This document shows, piece after piece, positions 49,582-58,500 of a stretch of 64,000 nt of DNA (position 1 is the first letter of the stretch; each line of letters opens with the position of its first letter). The notes beneath the pieces were generated by a model. It worked only from the letters and a program-made list of their open reading frames with translations. It searched no databases and was not told the DNA's origin. Source of the DNA: Alphaproteobacteria bacterium (GTDB taxonomy: Bacteria; Pseudomonadota; Alphaproteobacteria; Micropepsales; Micropepsaceae); the NCBI GenBank assembly GCA_017308375.1, contig JAFKEW010000062.1, positions 1-64,000 on the forward strand, given 5' to 3'. The translations under genes were made by a program, and so were the position numbers.

Positions 49582-52410
49582 TTACCCGGCCGCGCGCCGC
49601 TTCCGCTTCGTGGCAGCGGCCACGGTGGGATCCAGTGGAGCCGCCCCTCGCTCGAACAGCTGAAACAGATGCTCGACGCGCTCCCGCTCGAAGCGGAAGC
49701 TTGAACGCCGATAGAGCCGATCGACCGCCTTATCGAGAGCTTCGTGGGCTTTCCGAAGAACAGGCGGCATGGCGTCAGGATCATAGAGATCCTCAAGGGT
49801 CGAAGTAGGGAAGCCGGCTCGGGCATCGAGCACCGCCTGGGCCAACGTCTCAACTTCTTTCTCCTTTGCGGGCGTCATCTCAGGCCAAGGAAACGAGTTG
49901 TAGACGGCGGGAGAGTAGCTATATCGGCTTTCTAAGCGGCCAGCGACAGTCCGCATCCAGCCCATATGCATCGCCGAGGTGAGAATGCCGAAATACAAGA
50001 GCGGCGCAGCAACGATGATCTGCAGCTTGTTTGAAGCGATGACCTCGGGCCCCAACACTGCCATCGGGATATACTCCCGCGTCTCCGACGACACCTCGGG
50101 CACCGCGAGATAAGGCCCGGACGGTTGCCGATCCTGAGTGAACAGCGTCGGATATTTTGCGTAGGCCTGAACGCTTGGCGTCGGGCTCAATAGGCGCCCA
50201 GCACGGACGCGATCCAGGCGCTCCTGAACAGCCGCTGACCGCCGAATCTCGGCAGGGTCCGCGTCCTTCAGCCAAAGGCACCACCGCCACTCCCCCGAAA
50301 TGAGCTCGTCACCCCCGACATACGGCCGAAGCCATTTTGCAGCGCTTGGATCCCTGGCCAGAAGGTCCGCCTTGTTCTCGTCGTCGAGGATCAGGTTGCT
50401 GTGGGTGATATAACCACCTTCCGGCCGTCGCAGCCGCGCGCCGTCCGTGGGCTGGCTTCCCTTGTGCATACGGAGCCGACCATGTGGCGGCCGAGAGCGG
50501 GCCGGCACGGAGTACTGCGGTCCGTCAATCAGATACCCGTTGATGCGCATGACCTTCGAGGCGTGAGGATCCCCGCGAACGTGGTCGTATTCGAAGATCG
50601 TCCGGCTCTTCGGATCTCCCCAAGTCATACCGACGATCACGCAATGGACTGCGGCCTTGCCGCGCGCCTCGCTGTTCCACTGAAAGGTCCGGTGAGCGAA
50701 ATGGATCGACACGCCCATGCCGAACAGATGAGGCCATAGGATGCCGCACTGCTCGCCTTGAGTGATGGAGTTGGTCGAGACGAGCGCGATGTCGATCGCC
50801 TTGTTGGCAGCGCTGTACTCCACCGCCTTCTTGAACCAGCAGGTGACATAGTCGAGGCGATTGACCTGCCCCTGCCGTCCCCAAGTGCGAGCCATGTCGA
50901 CCTGCTGCCCGACCGTCCGGTACTGGTGGCCGCGAAAGGGTGGATTGCCAAAAAGGAAGGTGCACTCTGAAGGCGGCAGAACCTCCGACCAATCGATCTC
51001 GAGCGCGTTGCCGACGACGATGTGGGGTGACTTTCTGAGGGGGATGCGAACGTAGTAGGGGCCGAACTCCAAGCTGAGCCGGTTGTTCATCATGTGGTCC
51101 ATCATCCACATGGCGGTCTCGGCGATGCGGGCCGGGAACTCTCCTATCTCGATGCCGTAGAACTGGTCGACGTTGATGCGCGAGAGATCGGAGGCATCCA
51201 GCAGACCCATGAATTCACCGTGCGCATCCCGCTGATAGTCGATCAGCTCACGCACGACCTCAATCTCCAGGAGCCGAAGCTCGCGGTAGGCGATAATCAG
51301 GAAGTTGCCGCACCCGCAGGCCGGATCGAAGAATCGCATCTGGCCCAGACGGTCGCGAAACCGCTCCAGATCGGCGCGGCGCCGGTTATCGCGGCGCCCC
51401 TTGATGTGCTCAAACTCATCCCGAAGCGCATCAAGGAAGAGCGGCTGGATCACCTTAAGAATGTTAGTTTCGTTGGTGTAGTGAGCACCCTGCTCGCGGC
51501 GCTCACCGCGGTCCATCACCGACTGGAAAAGCGAGCCAAAAATAGCCGGCGAGATTTCCGACCAGTCAAACCGACACGCCGCCAAAAGGCGCTCGCGCAT
51601 CTCACTGTTGAAGGAAGGAAGCCGGAGGCTCTCCTTGAACAGATCGCCGTTCACATAAGGAAACTGCTGCAGATCCTCGTCCAGCGTCCGTGCGCGCTTA
51701 TCATCCGGCGTGTCGAGGGTCTGGAACAGCGCAGCGAGCCAACCGCCGAGATCGGAGCCGTCCTCACGCGTTCGGCTTTCCAGGAACTCCTCGAACACGC
51801 CCCGCGGCTCAAAGATGCCGGTGTCGTCCGCAAAGAGGCAGAACACGATGCGAACCAGAAACCGCTCAAGGTCATGCCCGACATATCCCGAATCTTCGAG
51901 CGCGTCGTGCAGCGCGCCAACGAGTTCCGAGGCCTTGATGTTGACGGGGTCTTGATCCTTGAAGGTCGCCTTTTGGACACCAGTGATAAACCCGAGCTTA
52001 TGGACGTGCTTATGAAGATCGGCGAGGCTGAACTTCAGCTCTTCGCCTTCGTCCAGGTCATAGAGTTCAAATGTCTGGAAGTCGCTCAGAAGGATGTAGC
52101 GCGGCAATGAGCTGTTGCTGAGACCGGGGAAGTAGTCGAGAGCCTGCGTTTTGGCCTTCTTCAGATCCCGGCCGGCGCTCTTTTGCTCAACAAGCAACAC
52201 ACCTTTCCAGAACAAATCGATGAAGCCCCGCTTGTCGCCGAGGTTCTTGACCGGTTCCTCAAAAGAGGCAACGCGGCGGACCGGGACACCAAAGACCTCG
52301 AAGAAGTCTCGATAGAATAGCTGGGTCTCCCCCTTCTCATAACCTTGCCCCGCCCATTCGCGGGAAAAAGAAGCAGCACGTGATCGAATCTCATTCCAAG
52401 AAAGACGCAT
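49582..52410 (-). CDS. MmeI-type single-chain restriction-modification enzyme
   Basis: A 942-residue protein with all parts of a type IIL (MmeI-like) enzyme in one chain. The N-terminal nuclease has the D-x9-E-x-K motif (Asp65, Glu75, Lys77 in IDLFWKGVLLVEQK). A helical linker follows, then an adenine methyltransferase with motif I FDPACGCGNFL (about 361) and motif IV GNPPFRG (about 488). The remaining C-terminal 350 residues are the DNA-recognition region. Such enzymes methylate one strand of their site and cut about 20 bp away. It is the last prophage gene before the tRNA and may exclude competing phages. No separate subunit is needed or seen. Confidence 0.88.
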   Translation of the reverse strand: MRLSWNEIRSRAASFSREWAGQGYEKGETQLFYRDFFEVFGVPVRRVASFEEPVKNLGDKRGFIDLFWKGVLLVEQKSAGRDLKKAKTQALDYFPGLSNSSLPRYILLSDFQTFELYDLDEGEELKFSLADLHKHVHKLGFITGVQKATFKDQDPVNIKASELVGALHDALEDSGYVGHDLERFLVRIVFCLFADDTGIFEPRGVFEEFLESRTREDGSDLGGWLAALFQTLDTPDDKRARTLDEDLQQFPYVNGDLFKESLRLPSFNSEMRERLLAACRFDWSEISPAIFGSLFQSVMDRGERREQGAHYTNETNILKVIQPLFLDALRDEFEHIKGRRDNRRRADLERFRDRLGQMRFFDPACGCGNFLIIAYRELRLLEIEVVRELIDYQRDAHGEFMGLLDASDLSRINVDQFYGIEIGEFPARIAETAMWMMDHMMNNRLSLEFGPYYVRIPLRKSPHIVVGNALEIDWSEVLPPSECTFLFGNPPFRGHQYRTVGQQVDMARTWGRQGQVNRLDYVTCWFKKAVEYSAANKAIDIALVSTNSITQGEQCGILWPHLFGMGVSIHFAHRTFQWNSEARGKAAVHCVIVGMTWGDPKSRTIFEYDHVRGDPHASKVMRINGYLIDGPQYSVPARSRPPHGRLRMHKGSQPTDGARLRRPEGGYITHSNLILDDENKADLLARDPSAAKWLRPYVGGDELISGEWRWCLWLKDADPAEIRRSAAVQERLDRVRAGRLLSPTPSVQAYAKYPTLFTQDRQPSGPYLAVPEVSSETREYIPMAVLGPEVIASNKLQIIVAAPLLYFGILTSAMHMGWMRTVAGRLESRYSYSPAVYNSFPWPEMTPAKEKEVETLAQAVLDARAGFPTSTLEDLYDPDAMPPVLRKAHEALDKAVDRLYRRSSFRFERERVEHLFQLFERGAAPLDPTVAAATKRKRRAAG

Positions 52411-52483
52411 AGACAGGCCCCCATTTGCTTCACGGTGTATCCGCTCGGGGGCGCCCCGTCGAGTTATGCGTCACGCCGCGCCA

Positions 52484-52705
52484 TCATTGCCTGCGCAGCT
52501 CGATCTCGATCCGCTCGAGTGCAGCGACGGTCGGCCCATAGACATAGGCGAACTTGCCAAGCGCGCGGTTTTGCAGATCCCGGTAGAAGCCGAGCCATCG
52601 GCCCAGGTCCGCGATCGGGAACTCGCCCGTCCATCCACCACGCCGCATGTGAACCGTGGACCCGTCCTGGGACAGCCATGCCTCCGGCGACGGCACTGGC
52701 GGCAT
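52484..52705 (-). CDS. Small hypothetical phage protein (73 aa)
   Basis: A 73-residue protein beginning MPPVPSPEAWLSQDGSTVHM, with a hydrophilic C-terminal helix (TVAALERIEIELRR) and no membrane segment. I recognise no named family. It starts 3 bp after the small membrane ORF at 52709-52849 and is in the direction of the lysis genes, so both are likely cotranscribed accessory genes. Confidence 0.6.
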   Translation of the reverse strand: MPPVPSPEAWLSQDGSTVHMRRGGWTGEFPIADLGRWLGFYRDLQNRALGKFAYVYGPTVAALERIEIELRRQ

Positions 52706-52708
52706 GCC

Positions 52709-52849
52709 CTAGACCACCAGGCCGATGAAGAAACCGGCGGCGATGCCCGCCCAGAACAGAACCGCCCCCAACAAACACAAAATGACGCCGGCGCCCTCGG
52801 GAAGGCGGCCGGCGTCATCATCGGAGCACTCGTCGTCGTGGTCTGTCAT
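52709..52849 (-). CDS. Small phage membrane protein (46 aa)
   Basis: Forty-six residues: an acidic start (MTDHDDECSDDDAGR) followed by one strong membrane helix (GVILCLLGAVLFWAGIAAG and on to the end). The ribosome site GGAGAGGGGC is well placed before the ATG at 52849. N-out/C-in or reverse cannot be decided. Its place next to the spanin/lysozyme genes suggests a lysis-related or superinfection-related membrane peptide; this is inference. Confidence 0.6.
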   Translation of the reverse strand: MTDHDDECSDDDAGRLPEGAGVILCLLGAVLFWAGIAAGFFIGLVV

Positions 52850-52977
52850 AGCCCCTCTCCATTGTTACGGAGCCGAGCAAACCATGCGGCGCAGTGCGGC
52901 GGGGAGGCGCGCGCTGGCGCGGCCAAGTTGCATTTGGTGCCGGGACGCGGCTAATGCTGCCTACGGAGGATTTCTCG

Positions 52978-53154
52978 ATGGGATATTGGGAGCAGATCGG
53001 CGTAGCGAACCGGCGGCACCAGGAGCGCCGGGCGGGCATGGACCCGCGGCGGAGATGGATCCAGGACGCGGTGAGCAAAACGGCCATGATCGTGGCAGCG
53101 GTCGCCATTTGGGCCATCATCCTCGGTCCGGTGCTCATTCCGCTTTTCCGCTAA
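52978..53154 (+). CDS. Small membrane protein on the opposite strand (58 aa)
   Basis: The ATG at 52978 follows GGAGGA at ideal spacing. The 58-residue product has a basic first half (ERRAGMDPRRRWIQ) and one membrane helix (TAMIVAAVAIWAIILGPVLIPLF) at the end. It is the only clear rightward gene in the prophage part of the window and converges on the Rz1-like gene with a 4-bp overlap. A separately expressed, prophage-encoded membrane peptide may act in the lysogen (for example exclusion or antiholin). Function unknown. Confidence 0.6.
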   Translation: MGYWEQIGVANRRHQERRAGMDPRRRWIQDAVSKTAMIVAAVAIWAIILGPVLIPLFR

Positions 53155-53357
53155 CGTCCGAGGCAAGCGTCCAGCATCTGGTAGTGTCGCTCGAGCGCCA
53201 CCGCCCAGCGATCAATAACCGGATCACCGGCACCCTGCAGCGCCGCCACCGCAGCCCGGGGCGGCGAAGGAAGATCCGGGCAGTCACTCGTCACGTGCAC
53301 GGTCGTGCAGCCGGCCATAGGCATCGCCAGGATCAAGAGGACGATCCGCAATTTCAT
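53151..53357 (-). CDS. Rz1-like outer-membrane spanin lipoprotein
   Basis: Outer spanins join with an inner spanin to fuse the two membranes in the last step of lysis. The 68-residue protein starts MKLRIVLLILAMPMAGC, a short lipoprotein signal with its Cys about residue 17, followed by a Pro-rich stretch (CPDLPSPPRAA), both typical of Rz1. Its ATG at 53357 (after AAGGAG) lies inside the Rz-like gene in another frame; the overlap is 74 bp. Confidence 0.75.
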   Translation of the reverse strand: MKLRIVLLILAMPMAGCTTVHVTSDCPDLPSPPRAAVAALQGAGDPVIDRWAVALERHYQMLDACLGR

Positions 53358-53574
53358 CGTAACGCTCCTTGAGTTGATCGCGGCGGGCTTGGTCCCGGCG
53401 CTCGATTTCATCGCGACCATGCCGCCGGCCCTTGGCATAGACGCCCCAGCCGAGCCCGAGCGTGACCACCGCCAAGGCGAGCCGCCATCCACCGATACGC
53501 CAGGCGGCCGCCACCACCGCGATGCCGAGCACCAGCCACCAGTGCTCGAGCAGCCACCACAGCGCGCCGATCAT
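53284..53574 (-). CDS. Rz-like inner-membrane spanin
   Basis: A 96-residue protein with two close hydrophobic stretches at the N-terminus (WWLVLGIAVVAAAWRIGGW, LALAVVTLGLGWGVY) followed by a charged helix (GRDEIERRDQARRDQLKERY). Membrane anchor plus periplasmic coiled coil is the Rz design. It overlaps the lysozyme stop by 4 bp and contains the Rz1-like start, the overlapping-spanin layout of many phages. Confidence 0.7.
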   Translation of the reverse strand: MIGALWWLLEHWWLVLGIAVVAAAWRIGGWRLALAVVTLGLGWGVYAKGRRHGRDEIERRDQARRDQLKERYDEIADRPLDPGDAYGRLHDRARDE

Positions 53575-54251
53575 GCCGGGTCCGCCTGTTTGCGGGCGAT
53601 GACGAAGCGCCAGACCAGCACCCCGATCAGGACCACCGCGCCGATCTGCAAGATCGGCTGGTCCGCGATGGCACCGATAAGGCCCGAGGCGGCCGCGCCG
53701 ATGCCCGCGAGCCCGCCGGGATCCTTGACGATGGCGTCGATGGCGCTCGGCTCCTTGGGAGGCTGGGCGGCAACCGTGTTGGACGAAGCGAAGCCGCCAC
53801 GCGCCCATAGGCCGGCTTCGGAGGCACGCCGGTTGATCAGCCCCTCCATGACCTTGCCATCATTGAACTTCCAGCGCGCCAGCTGGGCTGGCACCGCGTC
53901 GTACTGCCCCGCATTGAGTTTGCGCAGCAGCGTCGAGTCCGCGAAGGCCTGATCCCCGATATTGTAGGTGAACGACACCAGCGCACCGTGCTGGTTGTCG
54001 GTCAGCTCGACCTTCACCAGCCGCTCGACCACCGCCGAGACGCGGAGTAACTCGCGCTCGATCCAGGCCGCCGCGGAGGCCTCGTTGATCGTGTCGCCCT
54101 GACGCACCGCCCGACCGTTGATGCGGGTCTGGCCGTAACCGATGGTCCAGGGAGTGCCGTCACGCGAACCGGGGTCCGGATAGGCTTCCGAACGAAAGCC
54201 CTCGAGCTGCTTGATGTGGGCGATGACCTCCTGCGAGAGCTCACGCGTCAT
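53571..54251 (-). CDS. Phage lysozyme (GH24) with C-terminal membrane anchor
   Basis: A 226-residue endolysin: residues 1-150 are a GH24 muramidase with the E-D-T triad in KQLEGFRSEAYPDPGS...TPWTIGYGQT and the later LTDNQHGALVSFTYNIG. Residues 150-190 are a linker. Unlike T4 lysozyme, the C-terminus has a membrane helix (QIGAVVLIGVLVWRFVIA). A C-terminal anchor may keep the enzyme at the inner membrane until the holin fires. It overlaps the spanin gene by 4 bp. Confidence 0.85.
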   Translation of the reverse strand: MTRELSQEVIAHIKQLEGFRSEAYPDPGSRDGTPWTIGYGQTRINGRAVRQGDTINEASAAAWIERELLRVSAVVERLVKVELTDNQHGALVSFTYNIGDQAFADSTLLRKLNAGQYDAVPAQLARWKFNDGKVMEGLINRRASEAGLWARGGFASSNTVAAQPPKEPSAIDAIVKDPGGLAGIGAAASGLIGAIADQPILQIGAVVLIGVLVWRFVIARKQADPA

Positions 54252-54270
54252 TGCGACCTCCTTTGCCGTT

Positions 54271-54300
54271 GAAAAAGAAAAAGCCGCCCGGAGGCGGCTT
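54271..54300 (-). terminator. Leftward terminator between holin group and lysozyme
   Basis: On the minus strand AAGCCGCC pairs with GGCGGCTT (54281-54300, 4-nt loop), followed by TTTTTCTTTTT. It lies between the 42-aa membrane ORF and the lysozyme gene and would reduce read-through from the tail and holin genes into the lysis genes. Confidence 0.75.
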
Positions 54301-54326
54301 GGTAGGATTGGGGGATGCGGCGCGGC

Positions 54327-54455
54327 TTAGGGGAACAGCGCCGGCAGCAAGAACCAGAGCACGATGAAGATCAGGAACCCGATGCGGATCGTGTGCATGG
54401 CGTCACGGTCCGGCGAGCATTTCGGGCGGCGCAAAATCCGATGCTCATTTTCCAT
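54327..54455 (-). CDS. Small phage membrane protein, holin-adjacent (42 aa)
   Basis: The ATG at 54455 is preceded by GAGGAGAG. The 42-residue product is basic at the start (RILRRPKCSPDR) with one membrane helix at the end (IRIGFLIFIVLWFLLPALF). It begins within the last 11 bp of the holin gene and ends before a terminator. A small holin partner, antiholin or pinholin is conceivable. Confidence 0.6.
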   Translation of the reverse strand: MENEHRILRRPKCSPDRDAMHTIRIGFLIFIVLWFLLPALFP

Positions 54456-54780
54456 CCGCACTCTCCTCGACTTTCTTGTCGATGAAGCGCTCGATCAGCG
54501 TCACGGCGATTAACCCGACAAGAAATGATGCGGCACAAAGCGTGCCCAGCGCGCCGGACATTTCCTCGGGCAGGTCACCAATCCATGGCCGGAGCAGTAG
54601 AGGGGCCAATACCCCAACCCCGAAACTGGTTCCCGAACCGATGAAAACGACGCGAAGCCCTTCCTTCCAGCCCGTCTTGAGCGTGGCGGATCGGACCGCG
54701 CCACCCAGCGCGCCGAAAAACGCAAGCAACGCGCCGCGCTCGTTGAAGATCTCCCAAAACAGGCGCGGCCCATCGCTCAC
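54445..54780 (-). CDS. Putative holin (111 aa, about three membrane helices)
   Basis: The 111-residue protein has hydrophobic segments about 18-32, 47-70 and 80-100 (LLAFFGALGGAV, GSGTSFGVGVLAPLLL, LCAASFLVGLIAVTLI) and charged ends. Size, helix count and place directly ahead of a lysozyme match a phage holin, which opens the inner membrane at a set time. No exact family is recognised. Confidence 0.65.
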   Translation of the reverse strand: MSDGPRLFWEIFNERGALLAFFGALGGAVRSATLKTGWKEGLRVVFIGSGTSFGVGVLAPLLLRPWIGDLPEEMSGALGTLCAASFLVGLIAVTLIERFIDKKVEESADGK

Positions 54781-54834
54781 AGCATGCCCTCTTTTTTCTT
54801 TTAGCCTTTTCAGATTCTGTCTGGGCCGGCCAGA

Positions 54835-55575
54835 TCACGAACCCGGTGCGGCAAAGGTCAGATGCTGGATGGCGATGCGCACCGCCCCGCCGGTGAAGTC
54901 GCTGCCAACGGCGGTCAGACGCACCGGCGTGTCGCTGTAGTAGGCGGTCGGGCCGATGATGCCGATGTTCGTGCTCCCGGCCGCGATGCCCAGCGACCCG
55001 CCGAATTTGCTCGCCTCGCCCGAGACGCCACAATCGTAGGACGTGGCGCCGGTGACGGCGGTCACGGTCCGGCAGGACACCGCCAGGACGATAGACCGCG
55101 CCGGGATGACGATCGACGAGTCGACGGTTGGCCCGGAGAGGCCGGAGAGCAGCTCCTCGGAGGTGGCAAGGCCGATGCTCGAGCCGGCGGAGCCTTGCGC
55201 CAGCGTGACGCTCGGAGCCGGCGTAAAGCCGCCACCGCCGCCGACCGCCACCCAGCTGGCGCCGGTGCGGACAACGAGCACAACCTCATCCTCGACCCAC
55301 GCCACCCATCCGGTGCGCGCGAACAGACGCCACCAGGCACCATCGGCATAGAGAGCGACGTCACCGTCCCAGCCACTCCACATGCCGGTCGCGCCAGCGG
55401 CGACGATATAGCGGGAGCCCTCGACCGGGGATCCCGGCGGCGCGGTCAGGCCCCGATCCTTGACCGAAAGCTGCACCATCCCATCGAGCAGGCGCAGCGC
55501 CTCATTGTGGGTGACGTGCTTCTGCGCCTGGCTGGCCTCGATATAGGGCAGGAGCAGGTTGATCGTATCGGCCAT
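54835..55575 (-). CDS. DUF2793 domain phage/GTA protein
   Basis: The ATG at 55575 gives 246 residues. The N-terminal 100 residues (TINLLLPYIEASQAQKHVTH, NEALRLLDGMVQLSV, MWSGWDGDVALYADGAWWRL) are the DUF2793 domain found in alphaproteobacterial phages and near gene-transfer-agent tails. The C-terminal 130 residues are Gly/Ser/Thr-rich and beta-like (ATSYDCGVSGEASKFGG), resembling a receptor-facing head or tail decoration. The gene follows the TIM-barrel tail protein by 10 bp. Confidence 0.8.
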   Translation of the reverse strand: MADTINLLLPYIEASQAQKHVTHNEALRLLDGMVQLSVKDRGLTAPPGSPVEGSRYIVAAGATGMWSGWDGDVALYADGAWWRLFARTGWVAWVEDEVVLVVRTGASWVAVGGGGGFTPAPSVTLAQGSAGSSIGLATSEELLSGLSGPTVDSSIVIPARSIVLAVSCRTVTAVTGATSYDCGVSGEASKFGGSLGIAAGSTNIGIIGPTAYYSDTPVRLTAVGSDFTGGAVRIAIQHLTFAAPGS

Positions 55576-55585
55576 GGAGAACCCC

Positions 55586-58500
55586 TTAGAATTGAAGCGT
55601 GACGGTGCGCTCGATCCCACGCCCGAGCAGGGCGGAGAGCTGCGCGATGCGAATGGTCAGCGTGGAGCCGGGGCCGAGTTGCGCGCCCCAATCCGCGATC
55701 TGCTGGGCGCTCGTGTAGACGGCACTCGGCGCGCCGGTTTCGAGCGTCCGCAACACGGTCGCGCCATTGAGGATATCGACCTCGTAGGCTTCGACATCTT
55801 CACCGAGCGGGACGTCGACCGTCGCCCAGCTATCAGCGGCCAGATCCCGGCTCCGCCTCGTCCAGCGGATCGTGTAGTCGCCCGGAACCCGTCCATGCCG
55901 ATAAGGCTGCTCGACATGGGCCACCGCGAACGGCAGCAAGCCCCGGCCGATCGGCGTGAACTCATCTGCGATATAGGACGCGTCCGTGTATGGCAGGCCG
56001 GCCGGCCCGACGAGCCAGTTATAGGTCCGGTCAATGTCGTTCAGAGAGATCGGTACCCGCGAGAGGCTCGAATCCAGAACAACGAACTTCGCACCGGCCG
56101 GAACCGTTGCGACCATCTGATCCTCGGTGCCACGGAGGCCACGAAGGAGCCGAGTCAGCCGATAGCGATTGGCCCCGATCAACTCGACCTCGCCGGCCTG
56201 CACGATCTCCCAGACGTCCGGTGCCGTTTCCACCGCGAAGGCATTAGCGCCATCGAAAAGCGAAATGTCGGTAACGCTCTGGAGCGTACCCGTGGGGAGA
56301 TTGATCACGAGCGCGTTACCCATGTCGAAGCGCGACGTGGGGCCGGAATGGAAACCCTCGACGGTGGTGCCGAACTGCGCGCGGCTCGAGAAACTCGACA
56401 AGCGCAGAAAGTCGTCGAGGGTCGGGCTGTAGTAGATGGCCATCGAGCCCGGCCAGGGATTTGCATACGCACCGATCAACGGCTGGTGCGCATCCTCGAG
56501 CACCGAGATCTGCGGCAGGTCGAGGAAAACCACCTGCGGCTCGCCGAACAGGATCGTGCGCGCCACCGCGGCGGCCCGGTCGCCGCCCGGCGGAAGATCA
56601 TAAACCTCCCGGTCCTGCATGATGGCCGTAAGCGCCCGGTCCGCCCCGTCATTTGTGGTCAGGAGACGAAGATCATAGAGCCGCCCGTCATGCTGGATCG
56701 CCAGCACATCGGACGGATCAAGCCCGAGGCGCGACGGCGGAAGCCGGAAGCTCGCGCCCTCACGGCCGACCCATATCTCCTGCAGCGTGCGCCGGACGCG
56801 GCGCTCCGCTTCCTCGGGCGGCACTGCAACCGGAAAGGCAGTAGAGGTGATGCGCGAGGCCTCGACGGTTATGCGTCGCGCTTCGACTGTGGCCGTGTCG
56901 TATTCTTCATCGGCCCGGGCAATCGACCACTTGATGGCCTGCGGCAGCTCGGTCTCCTGACCGCGCTCGAACTCGATCACGTCGCCATTGCCGTCCTGCT
57001 GCACCAGATCGTCGAGCGAAAGCGTAGCCGCCGGCGCGCGACCGCGCATGCGGAACATGATCCGACCCTCGCTCTCCACCGCATCGAAGCCGAAGTGCTG
57101 AGCCAGCGTGGCGATCGATGCGCGCGGCGATTCCAGAGCGCCGATGACATAACCCTCAAGCCCACCCCACATCTGACGAACGTCGACGAACTCGGGTGTC
57201 AGCCCCGCCCGGCCGCAGAGATATCGGACCAGCGCCGCCAGCGAGACGGAACCCAGCCGGCCATTAAGCCAATGCCCGAGCCGCCAATTCTCACCGTCCG
57301 ACCAGACGTCGTCCAAGGCGGGAAACCATGGATAAGGCCGGGCATCCCACGTCCAGGCCGCACACTCGTCAACGTCGATCATCCGCCCCGAATAGACGGC
57401 CGAAGCCGGATTATTGGCGTTGTCACGCCAATAGGTCAGCACGGCCTCGAGGTATGCCCTCTGGATGGTGTCATCTCGCCAGCCCCGCGAGAAATACGGC
57501 GCGAAGGATTCCGAGGATTTCGGATCATAGAACGTGTTGGGCTGGTTTGTGCCACGGTCAACCGCCGGACAGCCGAACTCGGTGAAGCGGATGGGCTTGC
57601 TCTCGGGCACCCATGCGGTCGGCGCTCCGCTCTCGGTCCCGCCCGACCGGTTATAGTGCTGGTTTGACCACCAGGACCGAAGATCCTTGTAACGGAACAC
57701 CCACGGCTTGCCCGCACCGCCATCGGTGATGGGAGTGCGGATTTGCGAAGCCCTCGCGCCGGCCGAGGCATAGTACCAATCAAAGCCCTCGCCGCCCTCG
57801 ATGTTGGATTGCAGGTATTCGCGCTCATAGATCGAGGCGAACTCCCCGGCGTCGACGTGATCAAACCCATCGCGCCAGTCCGAGAGCGGCATGTAGTTGT
57901 CGATACCAACGAAGTCGACATTCGGCGCTGCCCAGAGCGCGTCGAGGTTGAAATAGACGTCTCCCGAGCCATCGCCGGGATGGTGCCCGAAATACTCGGA
58001 CCAGTCCGCCGCATAACTGATCTTCGTGCCCGCGCCGAGGATGGCACGGCAATCGTTAGCCAGCGTCACCATCAGGCCTACGGCCGGATAGTCGCTGGCC
58101 GAACTCCGTACCTGGGTGAGGCCACGCAACTCCGAACCAATCAGGAAGGCGTCGACTCCGCCGGCGGCCGCGCACAATTGCGCATAGTGCAGGACCATCC
58201 GACGATAGCCCCAGGTTCCGTTAAAGAACGCGGCGACCTGCGTAGCCGCATCCCCGGTTTTGTCCACGCTCCCGGCATATCCCGCCGCCGGCGAACAGGT
58301 GATGCGCCCGCGCCAGGGAAAGACGGGCTGGCCGTTCGTTCCCGCATTGTCACTGTAGGGATCAGGCAAGCCATTTTCTGATGGGATATCCATCATGAGG
58401 AAAGGATAGAGCGTCAGGCGCAGGCCGCGCGCCTTGCACTCCTGAATGGCCTGGGTGACGGAAAAATCTGAAGGCGTACCGCCGAAGGCCGGCCGCCCGT

